DNA of 64,000 bases from Pseudomonas vancouverensis (lineage in GTDB: Bacteria; Pseudomonadota; Gammaproteobacteria; Pseudomonadales; Pseudomonadaceae): contig NZ_RRZK01000008.1 in the NCBI RefSeq assembly GCF_004348895.1, forward strand, positions 310,001 through 374,000, read 5' to 3'. Below the pieces are notes generated by a model. That model saw only the letters and a program-made list of their open reading frames with translations. It was not told the origin of the DNA and did no database searches. Both the position numbers and the translations under genes were made by a program. Positions 18,654 through 27,227 of this stretch are shown in pieces (the first letter of the stretch is position 1; the number at the start of each line of letters is the position of its first letter).

Positions 18654-19316
18654 TCAGCGGAACCGCGCAGGGATCGCCTCGGCAAACGGATAGAGTGAGA
18701 AATACGGCTTGGCTTCTTCGAGCGTGCGCCGGTAGGACGGCCGCTGGGTCAAACGCTCGAAATACTCGCGCAAGTGGCGATGCTCATCGGCAAAGGGCAT
18801 CAGAGTGCTGGCGTAGAACAGCGCCGGGCAGGCCGCGCAGTCGGCCAGGCTGAAGTCCGTGCTGGCGATCCAGGTTCTGCCGTTCAGTTGTTTTTCCAGC
18901 ATGTCGTAGGCGGTCTTCAGGGCTGAGCGCTCGCGGGTCAGGTCGCCGTTGGCCGAGCGTATGCGATCGACCACGATCAGATTCATCGGCCCCTGTACAT
19001 GCAGGTCGAAGAAGCGGTCCCAGAGGCGCACGTCCAGCGCGGTGTCCCGATCCGTCGGCATCAGCGGGTGTGGGCCCGGATAGAAGCGGTCGAGGTATTC
19101 GATGATGATGCTCGATTCCGCCACATCGCGTTGCCGGTCGTGGTCGCGGATCACCGGAAACTTGCACAGCGGCCAAAGCGCCTGCAGCGCCGCCCGGTCA
19201 GCGTCGTTACCCAGGTCAATGAGGCGTTTCTCGAACTCGACGCCCTGCTCATAGAGGGCGACCAGCACCTTGTGGCAGTACGACGACAGCGGGTGGTAGT
19301 AAAGAGTCAGCGGCAT
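18654..19316 (-). CDS. Glutathione S-transferase family protein
   Basis: A 220-residue two-domain glutathione transferase. The thioredoxin-like N-terminal domain starts LYYHPLSSYCHKVLVAL, with serine and cysteine in the active-site loop, includes the cis-proline motif KFPVI and the glutathione-binding AESSIIIEYL. The helical C-terminal domain carries FSLADCAACPALFYAS. The ATG at 19316 is the only one that starts directly at the first beta strand; the frame remains open to 19532. The specific substrate is not predictable. It is divergent from the sigma-54 operon that follows. Confidence 0.88.
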   Translation of the reverse strand: MPLTLYYHPLSSYCHKVLVALYEQGVEFEKRLIDLGNDADRAALQALWPLCKFPVIRDHDRQRDVAESSIIIEYLDRFYPGPHPLMPTDRDTALDVRLWDRFFDLHVQGPMNLIVVDRIRSANGDLTRERSALKTAYDMLEKQLNGRTWIASTDFSLADCAACPALFYASTLMPFADEHRHLREYFERLTQRPSYRRTLEEAKPYFSLYPFAEAIPARFR

Positions 19317-19381
19317 CGTTCGGGTTCCCCGGCGGAATGGACATCCAGACATTATCGACCCGGATCCAGGATCGTGCGAGG

Positions 19382-19398
19382 TGCGCCATCCTGGTGCC
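19382..19398. promoter_or_regulatory. Candidate NtrC (NRI) enhancer site
   Basis: TGCGCCA-TCC-TGGTGCC is a 7-3-7 inverted repeat that departs at one base from the core NtrC pattern GCACCA-N3-TGGTGC. It lies about 100 bp upstream of a consensus sigma-54 promoter, the usual enhancer position. Confidence 0.65.
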
Positions 19399-19497
19399 TT
19401 TATTTCTGCCCAACGGTTATCAGTGCTTGCAGCCCGCTGCAGGCAGCGCTTTTGCAAATCAACAGGATAGCGACGTGCAGGACGATTCGAGCGCACG

Positions 19498-19513
19498 TGG
19501 CACGGGCATTGCT
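19498..19513 (+). promoter_or_regulatory. Sigma-54 (RpoN) promoter
   Basis: TGGCACG-GGCA-TTGCT matches the -24/-12 consensus TGGCACG-N4-TTGCW at every defined position. The ATG of the first gene follows 116 bp downstream. The remainder of the 312-bp gap 19317-19628 holds the NtrC-like site and no further gene. Confidence 0.8.
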
Positions 19514-19628
19514 GGATCGCTCGGGCACCCATGGCGGTGCGCTTGATCCGGGACGACCCGGTGGCCTCGCGGCTCTGCGATATCTGGACGACCAGGTGAC
19601 ATTTTGACTAATCATCAGGAGGTTACTT

Positions 19629-20693
19629 ATGGCGCCCATACCTCGATCCACCCCTCACACTGCGTTCGAACGCTTGCCGCTGGTGGACATCAGCGGCCTG
19701 TTTTCCGACTGCGCGGCCCGGCGTATTCAAACGGCTGCAGCGTTGGGGCAAGCAGCCGCGCAGGCAGGCTTTCTCTACGTGACCGGGCACGGCATCGATG
19801 CGCAAATCATTGAGCGCCTCAAGCAGCGCACGGCGGAGTACTTCGCTCAGCCCCTCGAGCGCAAGATGCACGACTACATCGGGCTTTCGAACAATCACAG
19901 CGGGTATGTACCCGAAGGCGAAGAGCAGTTTGCCGAGGGCAGCATCGATCACAAGGAGGCGTTCGATGTCGGTTTCGACTACCTGCAGACGCAAGGTCGG
20001 CAGCCGATGCTGGGCGCCAATCGTTGGCCAGGGCTTCCGGGTTTCAAAGAGGACATCAAGGCCTATTACGATGCTGTGTTCAGCCTCAGCCTTACACTGT
20101 TCAGAGGCTTTGCGCTGGCCCTTGGCTTACCGGAAAACGCGATCAGCCAATGGGTCAATCATCCGCCCAGTCAATTGCGTCTGATCCACTATCCATTTGC
20201 CAAGGATGCAGCGGTGGATCGCCCCGGCATCGGTGCCCATACCGACTACGAATGTTTCACCATCCTGCTGCCCACCGCACCGGGGCTGGAAGTGTTGAAC
20301 GGGGCAGGGCAGTGGATCGACGTGCCGCTGGTGGACGGTGCCTTCGTCATCAACATCGGCGACATGCTCGAGGTGCTGAGCAATGGCGCCTATGTCGCCA
20401 CGTCGCACCGGGTGCGCAAGGTGGCCGAGGAGCGCTACGCATTTCCGATGTTTTGCGCCTGCGACTATGAGACGGTCATCGAGCCCATTGCGCAACTGGT
20501 CAATCCGGCAACGCCGAGTCGTTACGGCCCAGTGGTGTGTGGTGAGCATCTGTACGCGCAAACCCTGCAAACTTTCCATTACCTGAAGCAGCGCGTGGCC
20601 CGGGGTGAGTTGAGTTTGCCGGCGGGGGCGAAAGCCTTGTCCTCTTTCGGCCTCGTGGCCAAGGGTGAGGAGGCGTGTCATGCACCTTCGTGA
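19629..20693 (+). CDS. Isopenicillin N synthase-like 2-oxoglutarate/Fe(II) oxygenase
   Basis: A 354-residue non-haem iron oxygenase with the N-terminal DIOX_N-type domain (about 15-130) and C-terminal jelly roll (about 180-290). The iron triad is visible as His204-Thr-Asp206 (AHTDYECF) and His260 (VATSHRV); Arg269 in ERYAFPMF is the expected 2-oxoglutarate-binding arginine, but the usual RxS serine is alanine. A strong AGGAGG precedes the ATG. It is the first gene of a three-gene operon behind a sigma-54 promoter, so it probably oxidises a nitrogen-containing compound to release usable nitrogen. Substrate unknown. The next gene overlaps its 3' end by 14 bp. Confidence 0.87.
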   Translation: MAPIPRSTPHTAFERLPLVDISGLFSDCAARRIQTAAALGQAAAQAGFLYVTGHGIDAQIIERLKQRTAEYFAQPLERKMHDYIGLSNNHSGYVPEGEEQFAEGSIDHKEAFDVGFDYLQTQGRQPMLGANRWPGLPGFKEDIKAYYDAVFSLSLTLFRGFALALGLPENAISQWVNHPPSQLRLIHYPFAKDAAVDRPGIGAHTDYECFTILLPTAPGLEVLNGAGQWIDVPLVDGAFVINIGDMLEVLSNGAYVATSHRVRKVAEERYAFPMFCACDYETVIEPIAQLVNPATPSRYGPVVCGEHLYAQTLQTFHYLKQRVARGELSLPAGAKALSSFGLVAKGEEACHAPS

Positions 20694-21627
20694 CCTTGTC
20701 TATCAATACCCGCAGCAAGCGGCGCACGGCGTGCCCGACTGGATGTTGGGTTTCTACAAGCGTCACTCGATCAGTTTTGCCGATGGCCTGACGGATACCC
20801 GGACCCACGTGTGCTGGTTTCAAAGTCGCAACTTCAGCATCGATTTGCGCCTGCCCCTTGAGCAGGATCAAGTGCCGGCCAAACCCTTGGCGCAATGCAG
20901 CGCCGAGGAGCTGCAACGGCTGGCCAACTATGAAGGCTGGGAAGCCTTGTCTGCGTGGCGCGACGAGACCTTGAGCTGGCACGGCGAAACCTCCCTGCAA
21001 CTGCACAATCGCTGGCCGGAGCCCGCCGTGCTCAAACGCATGGGCAACTGCATGATCGAGTTCGCCCCGAGCGGCGCCTATGTTGAAGACTGGCGTCTGC
21101 AAGTGTCGGCGCCGGGCCCTCTGATCGGGTTACGGTTGTTGCACGAAAAAGAGCTGAAAAGCGGCCAGGTGCACCATCGCGGCGGCGGTTTGATCCTGTG
21201 TGGCGACTATGCGGCAATGGTGCTTGGGCGAGCGCAAGCGCTTGAGACTGAGCCAACCGGGCTGATGCTGCGCGATCTGGTGGTGCGCCATGCTGGTGAT
21301 CGGCAGTGGCTCGATCGTGCTTTCAATTTCGAGACGTCCGTGGCCACTGGTTCGCTCGACCAAGGCTTTACGGTCACGCTGTCCACCTGCGCTGCGCGAG
21401 TGGGCAAGCCATTAATTGCCCTTGACGGTTTTGAACTGCAGCCCGATGGCAGGCATGTAAGGCAATTGCTGCAGGTCGACGGCGTCGAGTTCGAGCGTCT
21501 GTTCGTCATCGATACCCTGGAGCCCGAGCCCAGCTTCGCGCAGGCCACCGGTTTCACCGCTGATGCGGCGCAATGGCATGCGCGCGAAGCGCCGACCTTG
21601 AGCCGCTATACCCAATCGCTGGTTTGA
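20680..21627 (+). CDS. Unknown protein, partner of the 2OG oxygenase
   Basis: A 315-residue soluble protein that I do not recognise. There is no signal peptide or membrane segment. It starts at ATG 20680 with GAGGAGG six bases upstream, inside the last 14 bp of the oxygenase gene, so the two are translationally coupled. The sequence alternates short predicted beta strands with few helices after about residue 100 (for example AYVEDWRLQVSAPGPLIGLRLL and GGGLILCGDYAAMVLGRAQ), which would fit a beta-barrel or lipocalin-like fold; that is a visual impression only. Tight coupling to an oxygenase and a periplasmic binding protein suggests a role in the same nitrogen-acquisition pathway, as enzyme or ligand carrier. 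Confidence 0.83.
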   Translation: MHLRDLVYQYPQQAAHGVPDWMLGFYKRHSISFADGLTDTRTHVCWFQSRNFSIDLRLPLEQDQVPAKPLAQCSAEELQRLANYEGWEALSAWRDETLSWHGETSLQLHNRWPEPAVLKRMGNCMIEFAPSGAYVEDWRLQVSAPGPLIGLRLLHEKELKSGQVHHRGGGLILCGDYAAMVLGRAQALETEPTGLMLRDLVVRHAGDRQWLDRAFNFETSVATGSLDQGFTVTLSTCAARVGKPLIALDGFELQPDGRHVRQLLQVDGVEFERLFVIDTLEPEPSFAQATGFTADAAQWHAREAPTLSRYTQSLV

Positions 21628-21667
21628 ATCCAACGCGTCATCCCATTTCATAGTCCGTGAGGTTTCC

Positions 21668-22753
21668 ATGAAGGCATTCTCGTGCGTGATGTACCGCTGT
21701 GCTGTCGTGTTGTTGGCACTGTGCTGTGTGGCATTCGGGGCTTCGGCTTCGGCTTCGGAAAAGAAGCAGTCTTTCAAGGTGGCCTGGTCGATCTATTCCG
21801 GCTGGATGCCCTGGGGTTACGCCAGTGAGCACGGGATCATCGACAAATGGGCGAAGAAGTACGGGATCAAGATCGAACTGGTGCAGCTCAATGACTACAT
21901 CGAATCGATCAACCAGTACTCGGCCGGTGCGTTCGACGCCTGTGGCATGACCAACATGGATGCCCTGACCATCCCGGGCGCCAACGGCGTGGATACCACG
22001 GGCCTGATCCTCGGTGATTACTCCAATGGCAACGATGCGATTGTCCTCAAGCACGGCAAGACCTTCGCCGACATCAAGGGCCAGCAGGTCAACCTTGTGG
22101 AGTTGTCGGTCTCGGATTACCTGATGTCCCGGGCCCTGGATATCCATGGCCTGAGCCAGCGCGATATCAAGATCATGAACACCTCCGATGCCGATGCCGT
22201 GGCTTCGTTTGCGACGCCGGGTGTGACGGCGGCGGCATTGTGGAACCCGCAGTTGAGCATGGTGATGAAGCAGTCGCCGACCGCGGTTCAAGTGTTCACC
22301 TCGAAGGAAATTCCCGGGGAGATCATCGACATGATGGCCGTGAATACCGCCACCCTGGCGGCCAACCCGGAGCTGGGCAAGGCACTGGTGGGGGCCTGGT
22401 TCGAGACCTTGCAGTTGATGAGCGGCGACGACGCACAGGCGATTGCTGCGCGTACTTCGATGGCGGAACGCTCGGGGACGGATCTCAAGGGCTATGAGGA
22501 ACAACTCACGCAAACGATGCTGTTCTACACCCCGGCGGTGGCGTTTGATTTCGCCAACTCCGAGGCGATTCGCCAGACCATGGACAAGGTCCGTACCTTC
22601 TCCTTCGCCAAGGGTTTGCTGGGGCAGGCGGCGACCAGCGCCGATGCGGTGGGCATGCAGTTCGCCGATGGTTCGACCCTGGGCGACAAGAACAATATCA
22701 AGCTGCGTTTCGATAGCCGGTACGTCAGCATGGCAGTCGCCAATCAGCTTTGA
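21668..22753 (+). CDS. NMT1/TauA-like periplasmic substrate-binding protein
   Basis: A 361-residue ABC-type substrate-binding protein with a signal peptide (hydrophobic core about residues 10-25, cleavage near AFGASASA). The mature protein begins KVAWSIYSGWMPWGYASEHG, the start typical of the NMT1/THI5-like, nitrate-taurine-urea group, and continues with NQYSAGAFDACGMTNMDAL. No permease or ATPase gene follows; the next gene is on the other strand. It may therefore share components encoded elsewhere, or deliver the ligand in another way. It ends the sigma-54 operon, 40 bp after the unknown gene, with GAGG before the ATG. Some databases label related proteins putative urea-binding; that is recollection, not proof. 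Confidence 0.87.
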   Translation: MKAFSCVMYRCAVVLLALCCVAFGASASASEKKQSFKVAWSIYSGWMPWGYASEHGIIDKWAKKYGIKIELVQLNDYIESINQYSAGAFDACGMTNMDALTIPGANGVDTTGLILGDYSNGNDAIVLKHGKTFADIKGQQVNLVELSVSDYLMSRALDIHGLSQRDIKIMNTSDADAVASFATPGVTAAALWNPQLSMVMKQSPTAVQVFTSKEIPGEIIDMMAVNTATLAANPELGKALVGAWFETLQLMSGDDAQAIAARTSMAERSGTDLKGYEEQLTQTMLFYTPAVAFDFANSEAIRQTMDKVRTFSFAKGLLGQAATSADAVGMQFADGSTLGDKNNIKLRFDSRYVSMAVANQL

Positions 22754-22768
22754 TCCAGTGCATCTGCG

Positions 22769-22793
22769 CTGTAGGAGCGAGCTCGCTCACAGG
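22769..22793. repeat. REP-like palindrome
   Basis: CTGTAGGAGCGAGCTCGCTCACAG contains the perfect palindrome GAGCGAGCTCGCTC (22775-22788). It separates the sigma-54 operon from the convergent large membrane protein gene and may act as a transcription or mRNA stability element. Confidence 0.65.
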
Positions 22794-22805
22794 GTTGTGG
22801 GGAGG

Positions 22806-25800
22806 CTAGAACTTCGCGTAGTTCAACGCGTCGACAATCGCCGAGCCGCCGATGCCGGTCAGCGACAGCAGCAGGGCGCGGATCAGCGGGTCTTCGGAAT
22901 AGCGTGAGAACGAGCCGGTGTTCAGGGTCGAGACCCGCTCGCGGATCATCTTGAATTTGTCGTAGCACGGCGCTTTCTCAGGGGTTTGCAGCAGGTAGGC
23001 GTCGAGCCGCTGCAGGGCCAGGGAGCGGGCCTTTTCTGCGGCGCGACGCAGCGACAGCGCGGAGAACAGCAGGATCAACGCGGTGAACAGGTAAGAGATC
23101 ACCAGCGCCGGCGGCGTCTGCCAGTTGTCGAACAGGCTGCTGCGCGAGGCGACGAGGATCAGCATCACTACCGTCGGTGCATAGATCAGCCGGTTGACCG
23201 CCGAAGTGCGTTGCGCGATCAGTTGTACGTCCACCCACTCATCGATGCACGGATGACGGAGCATGCCGAAGATTTTCTGGTGTTCGAGCTGCAGGCTGCC
23301 AGGCCATATGGCGTGATGTTCGCTCAAGTGGCGGATGAATCGGGTCAGTAGCAGGTTGGCATCGACCACCCAGAACACCAGCAGCTGGAACACCAGGGTC
23401 GGGGCCAGCCAGCCGATCATCCACCACACCGAGTCGCCGCGCACGGGCATGCTTTCCATCGGCCAGATCACGAACAATACGCTGGTGGCGACCAGGTACA
23501 GCCAGGTGGCCAACGCCGCGCGCAGCATGCGTGCGCCAAAGGAGCCGCAGACGCAATGTTCGCCCCAGAAGCGCGCGATGGAGATCATCTTGCGTCCGTC
23601 CGAGCAGGTGAGGCGGGCTGATTCGCAGGACCTGGACCACTCTTCGCTGGCGTTGAGCAGCGGGAAGAAGATCAGCAGCAGGCAGTGGCCCAGTTCGTTG
23701 CACCAGCGCCGCAGGGTCCAGCCCTTGCCTCGGCGGACAAAGCGCCGCGCCTGACCCCACAGGGTCATTTCGTAGCGACGCATGTGCAGGCGCAGGTGGT
23801 AGGCAGTTTCGATCTCGGAACGGTTGATACACAGCTTGCGCCAGCCCCACACCAGCGCGGTCAACGAGATCAGTACCGCCAGCAGACGCAGGGCCATGGT
23901 CGGCCAGGCACTGATGCCCTCGAACAGGAACATCGGTTCGCCGAGACCGTTGTTGGTCAGGTTGCTGCGCATCTGGTAAGCCAGCATCAACGCCAGGACA
24001 AACAGCACCAGCGGCACCACGACGTACCACGCCCGTGATTCGCGAACGCTGACCAGCTCATCGGGCGAAGCCTTGGCCAGCGCGAGCTGCCGCTCCGAGC
24101 GCCGGGTCAGGTTCGATGAGACGATGCCCAACAGAATCAAGGCAAAGGCCAGCCAGAGAAATTCCGCGTGCCAGTAGCGGGTGGCGATGAATGCGCAGAC
24201 CACCGCCAGCATGAACAGGCTGATCGGCACGCCGCGGACCCAGGCCATCGGCGTGTCGTGATCATGGTTCGGCCCTTCGATTTTCCACCAGACGATGAAT
24301 CCGGCGAGTATCAGCAGGGTGATGGTCAGCGGTCCGGCACGGTAGAACGCCTGGGCTTGCTTGAAGCGATCACGGATCGACTGGGAGGGTTCCGGGTAGG
24401 GCGGTGGCGAAGGGTCCTGCAAACAACGCAGGGCCATCAGGTCGTGGGGGCGGATGCCCCGCTCCGACTCGGACTGGCTTGGCGCCTCGCAACTGGCCGG
24501 GCGTGACGCGGTCAGGCGGCTCGCAAGGGGAATAAAGCCACTGATGCCCACTTCATAAATGCCCGGCGAGAGCAGCTCGGACCTTGAATAGTCGAACTTG
24601 GCACGCTTGGCGTCGAAGGATTGCGGAGCGAGCGCCGCCAGTACCGAAATGAACACTGCACTTTGCAGGCTGTCGCGAAACGGCGGGACGTCCTGTTGCA
24701 AGGCGCGGGTCAGGGTCAGGCCATAGGGGGCGGCGAGGATCAGGTTGCGCGTGGTTTGCGCCTGACCCCGCTGCAGCATGCGCGCGTCCAGGTCGGTGGA
24801 AAAGTACAGCTTGTAGGGCATACGGCTCTTGAGCGCCTGCAACACCAGCAGCTTGTCATAGGCATCCACCCCCAGCACGCCAATCGCACCGATACCGCTG
24901 TCGCCATTGCGTCGGTAGGTCGCGTCGACGTTGGCGATGTGGTCCGCTAGGCGCCGCAGGTAGTCCAGTTGCGAGTTGCCGTCAGACTTCTCCAGCGGAC
25001 TGAGATCAAGTTGCACAACACCGGCGGCGTTTTTGCTGGCGTCGGGTGTGGCTGTTTTATCGGAGCTCGCCGACTCTTCCGGCAGGCGTCCATCCAGCCC
25101 GCGCAGATAGCTGAAGCGCAGAACCCACTGGTCAACCACATCTTTTTGAGGCTTGCCGCCGCCCAGATGGGCATCTTCAGCCACCTGTGACTTGAAGCTT
25201 TCGATCAGCGCGCGGCTGTAGAAACTGTCCCACTCGGAAATCAGCGCGATGCGATGGTTGCTGCGTCGCAGATCGCGGGTACAGGGTGGCCCTTTGTGTT
25301 GCGCGTCATCCTGACTGCAGCGTATGCCGGTGGCGGGGTCGACGCGGCGTAACTTCAGTTCCTCCAGCATCAGTTGGGTCATGGTGCCGTCGTCACTGAC
25401 GGTGCGCAGCAGTTTCATCGAGGGCCGGTTGGCCAGGGGCGGGGCCAGTTTTGTGTAGCCGCGATCGAGGGTTTCGTTGTCGGCTGTGGCGAGCGGTGAG
25501 TAGATCTCCACATTCGGCGTAGCCTTGCCGAGGTCCTGGTCGTGGAACATGTCGAGCAGCACGGTCGAGGTGGCCGGCCCGATGATTTTCAGCACCGGGT
25601 TATCAACGGGCTCCGCGCAGGGTGTGGGTGAACAGGCGGCGGCGACTTTGCTGATCAGGCTGCTGCGCAAGGTGTCCAGGGCTTGCAAGGGTGACGGGCC
25701 GAGGGTGTCCTGCTTGAGCCAGAACACCAGGGTCCGGTTGGCCGGTGCCGGTTTTCCTTCGAGCGCTTTCGGCGGATCGAAGGGGTTGGAGACGAAGACT

Positions 25801-26294
25801 TCATAGGGCGCGTCCACGAAGGCATGGGCTTGCGGCGCATCAGTGGACAAATCGCTGGCCAGGCGCAGGCAATGAATGTACTGCTCCTGATCCGGCACCC
25901 GATGAGCGTTCTTGAAGCCGGCCAGCAGTGCATAACGAATACGTCGACGCCGTTCGACTTCGTCGGCGTAAGGCCCGCCCTCGACCAGTGCGACCATGAT
26001 GTCGGGGCGCTGTTGTTCGGCAGTTAATGGTGACAGGTCGGTGCTGCACACATTGGCGGCGTCGGCGGTATTGCCGTCGGCCTTGAGCATCTTGCGATAG
26101 CGCTCCACGGCATCGAACGGGTCCTGCCACAGGCGCGCCTCGATGGGCAATTGCGCCTGAAACTGCGCACCAGCCGGACGCGGCTCGAGGAACGGGTCGC
26201 GGTTGAGGGCGAACATCGATACCACCAGACTCAGGATGACCGCACTGCCTGGCACCCAGAAGGCCAGATTGGTGCCCGAACCCTTGCTGTCCAT
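22806..26294 (-). CDS. Giant multi-pass membrane protein with large extracytoplasmic N-terminal region, unknown function
   Basis: A 1162-residue protein that I cannot assign to a known family. An N-terminal membrane segment (about residues 9-30) is followed by some 600 residues with no further hydrophobic span. Within these, stretches such as HRIALISEWDSFYSRALIESF and IGAIGVLGVDAYDKLLVLQAL look like the strand-loop-helix units of type I periplasmic-binding folds. From about residue 645 there are several membrane helices in two groups, separated by a basic cytoplasmic region, and a short helical C-terminus ends near residue 1162. It starts at ATG 26294 with GAGG eight bases upstream, has its own promoter region and no operon partners. 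A membrane sensor or transport-associated role is a guess. Confidence 0.85.
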   Translation of the reverse strand: MDSKGSGTNLAFWVPGSAVILSLVVSMFALNRDPFLEPRPAGAQFQAQLPIEARLWQDPFDAVERYRKMLKADGNTADAANVCSTDLSPLTAEQQRPDIMVALVEGGPYADEVERRRRIRYALLAGFKNAHRVPDQEQYIHCLRLASDLSTDAPQAHAFVDAPYEVFVSNPFDPPKALEGKPAPANRTLVFWLKQDTLGPSPLQALDTLRSSLISKVAAACSPTPCAEPVDNPVLKIIGPATSTVLLDMFHDQDLGKATPNVEIYSPLATADNETLDRGYTKLAPPLANRPSMKLLRTVSDDGTMTQLMLEELKLRRVDPATGIRCSQDDAQHKGPPCTRDLRRSNHRIALISEWDSFYSRALIESFKSQVAEDAHLGGGKPQKDVVDQWVLRFSYLRGLDGRLPEESASSDKTATPDASKNAAGVVQLDLSPLEKSDGNSQLDYLRRLADHIANVDATYRRNGDSGIGAIGVLGVDAYDKLLVLQALKSRMPYKLYFSTDLDARMLQRGQAQTTRNLILAAPYGLTLTRALQQDVPPFRDSLQSAVFISVLAALAPQSFDAKRAKFDYSRSELLSPGIYEVGISGFIPLASRLTASRPASCEAPSQSESERGIRPHDLMALRCLQDPSPPPYPEPSQSIRDRFKQAQAFYRAGPLTITLLILAGFIVWWKIEGPNHDHDTPMAWVRGVPISLFMLAVVCAFIATRYWHAEFLWLAFALILLGIVSSNLTRRSERQLALAKASPDELVSVRESRAWYVVVPLVLFVLALMLAYQMRSNLTNNGLGEPMFLFEGISAWPTMALRLLAVLISLTALVWGWRKLCINRSEIETAYHLRLHMRRYEMTLWGQARRFVRRGKGWTLRRWCNELGHCLLLIFFPLLNASEEWSRSCESARLTCSDGRKMISIARFWGEHCVCGSFGARMLRAALATWLYLVATSVLFVIWPMESMPVRGDSVWWMIGWLAPTLVFQLLVFWVVDANLLLTRFIRHLSEHHAIWPGSLQLEHQKIFGMLRHPCIDEWVDVQLIAQRTSAVNRLIYAPTVVMLILVASRSSLFDNWQTPPALVISYLFTALILLFSALSLRRAAEKARSLALQRLDAYLLQTPEKAPCYDKFKMIRERVSTLNTGSFSRYSEDPLIRALLLSLTGIGGSAIVDALNYAKF

Positions 26295-26436
26295 GGCCTG
26301 TGCCTCGTGTTGTCGGCCAATTGTTCATCCTTATGTATAGACCTTATAAGCACGGGGGCCGGGGGCCATGGATCGATTATGTGCCCAGTGGTCGGGTATT
26401 TGCCGCTGGGCATTCGATGGTCGACAGGTGCTGATT

Positions 26437-26943
26437 TCATCGCCGCCAGAAGTAGCGGGCGAGCAGGGCGTCGAGACTGAGTTTGCCGGGTCCCGACAGC
26501 AACAGGGGCATGAAGGCCACCAGGTAGATCAGCGGCAGCTTGAAGTTGCCGAAGCCCTTGTTGGTGATCGCATAACCCTGGGCCAGTTCGCTCAGGGTCG
26601 ACCAGTCGGCCGGCCAGTGCACGGCGGCGGTGGCGACGACAGTTACGACAATGAGGATGAACGCCGAGATGCGCGTTCCCAGACCGACCAGTATGGCCAG
26701 GGCGCAAAGCAGTTCGGCCCACATCGACAGTTCCCAGTTCAGCGTCGCCGAAACGTGATTGAACGGAAACGGGAAGCGGTTCTGGATGTCGGCGAACCAG
26801 TTCTGACCGTTGAACTTTTCCAGGCCGGATTCAAAGAATTCCCAGGCAAGGAACAGGCGCAGGGCCAGGGGCGCGATCCAGTTGCCGGTGCGGTCGAGGT
26901 TCAGGTGCAGGCCTTGGACGGCGGAAGAAATCGAGGTGCTCAT
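26437..26943 (-). CDS. DoxX-family membrane protein
   Basis: A 168-residue protein with four hydrophobic helices. It shows the DoxX pattern: LALRLFLAWEFFESGLEKF at about residues 25-43, then AELLCALAILVGLGTRISAF and the final helix LIYLVAFMPLLL. DoxX proteins are small inner-membrane proteins of mostly unresolved function, linked in some bacteria to oxidative stress or thiosulphate metabolism. The ATG at 26943 has GGAG nine bases upstream; another ATG five codons earlier is possible and the open frame reaches 27213. It is a single gene, divergent from the ProA-like gene. Confidence 0.87.
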   Translation of the reverse strand: MSTSISSAVQGLHLNLDRTGNWIAPLALRLFLAWEFFESGLEKFNGQNWFADIQNRFPFPFNHVSATLNWELSMWAELLCALAILVGLGTRISAFILIVVTVVATAAVHWPADWSTLSELAQGYAITNKGFGNFKLPLIYLVAFMPLLLSGPGKLSLDALLARYFWRR

Positions 26944-27227
26944 GGTCTTGGTCTCCATTGGGGCAGGGAAGCAGCGTGAGTTGTGTGCCTGGATCGGCGT
27001 GGCCAATCGGTGAGCACATTTGACCCATGGGCTGTATCGGCGATGTGTCGTTGGCGTGGGTGTTTGGCGAGGTGGTGTATCAGGGGCGAGGCTGTACACA
27101 CTGTGATACTTGACGTCGCTCTTACATGGAGGAATGTCGGGTGGTTGCAATCGCCAGCCTGACGCGTGACGCTCCAGGCGAATTGCTATACATTTTCCGG
27201 CCGCCCACAGCATGGTGATACCGCTTC

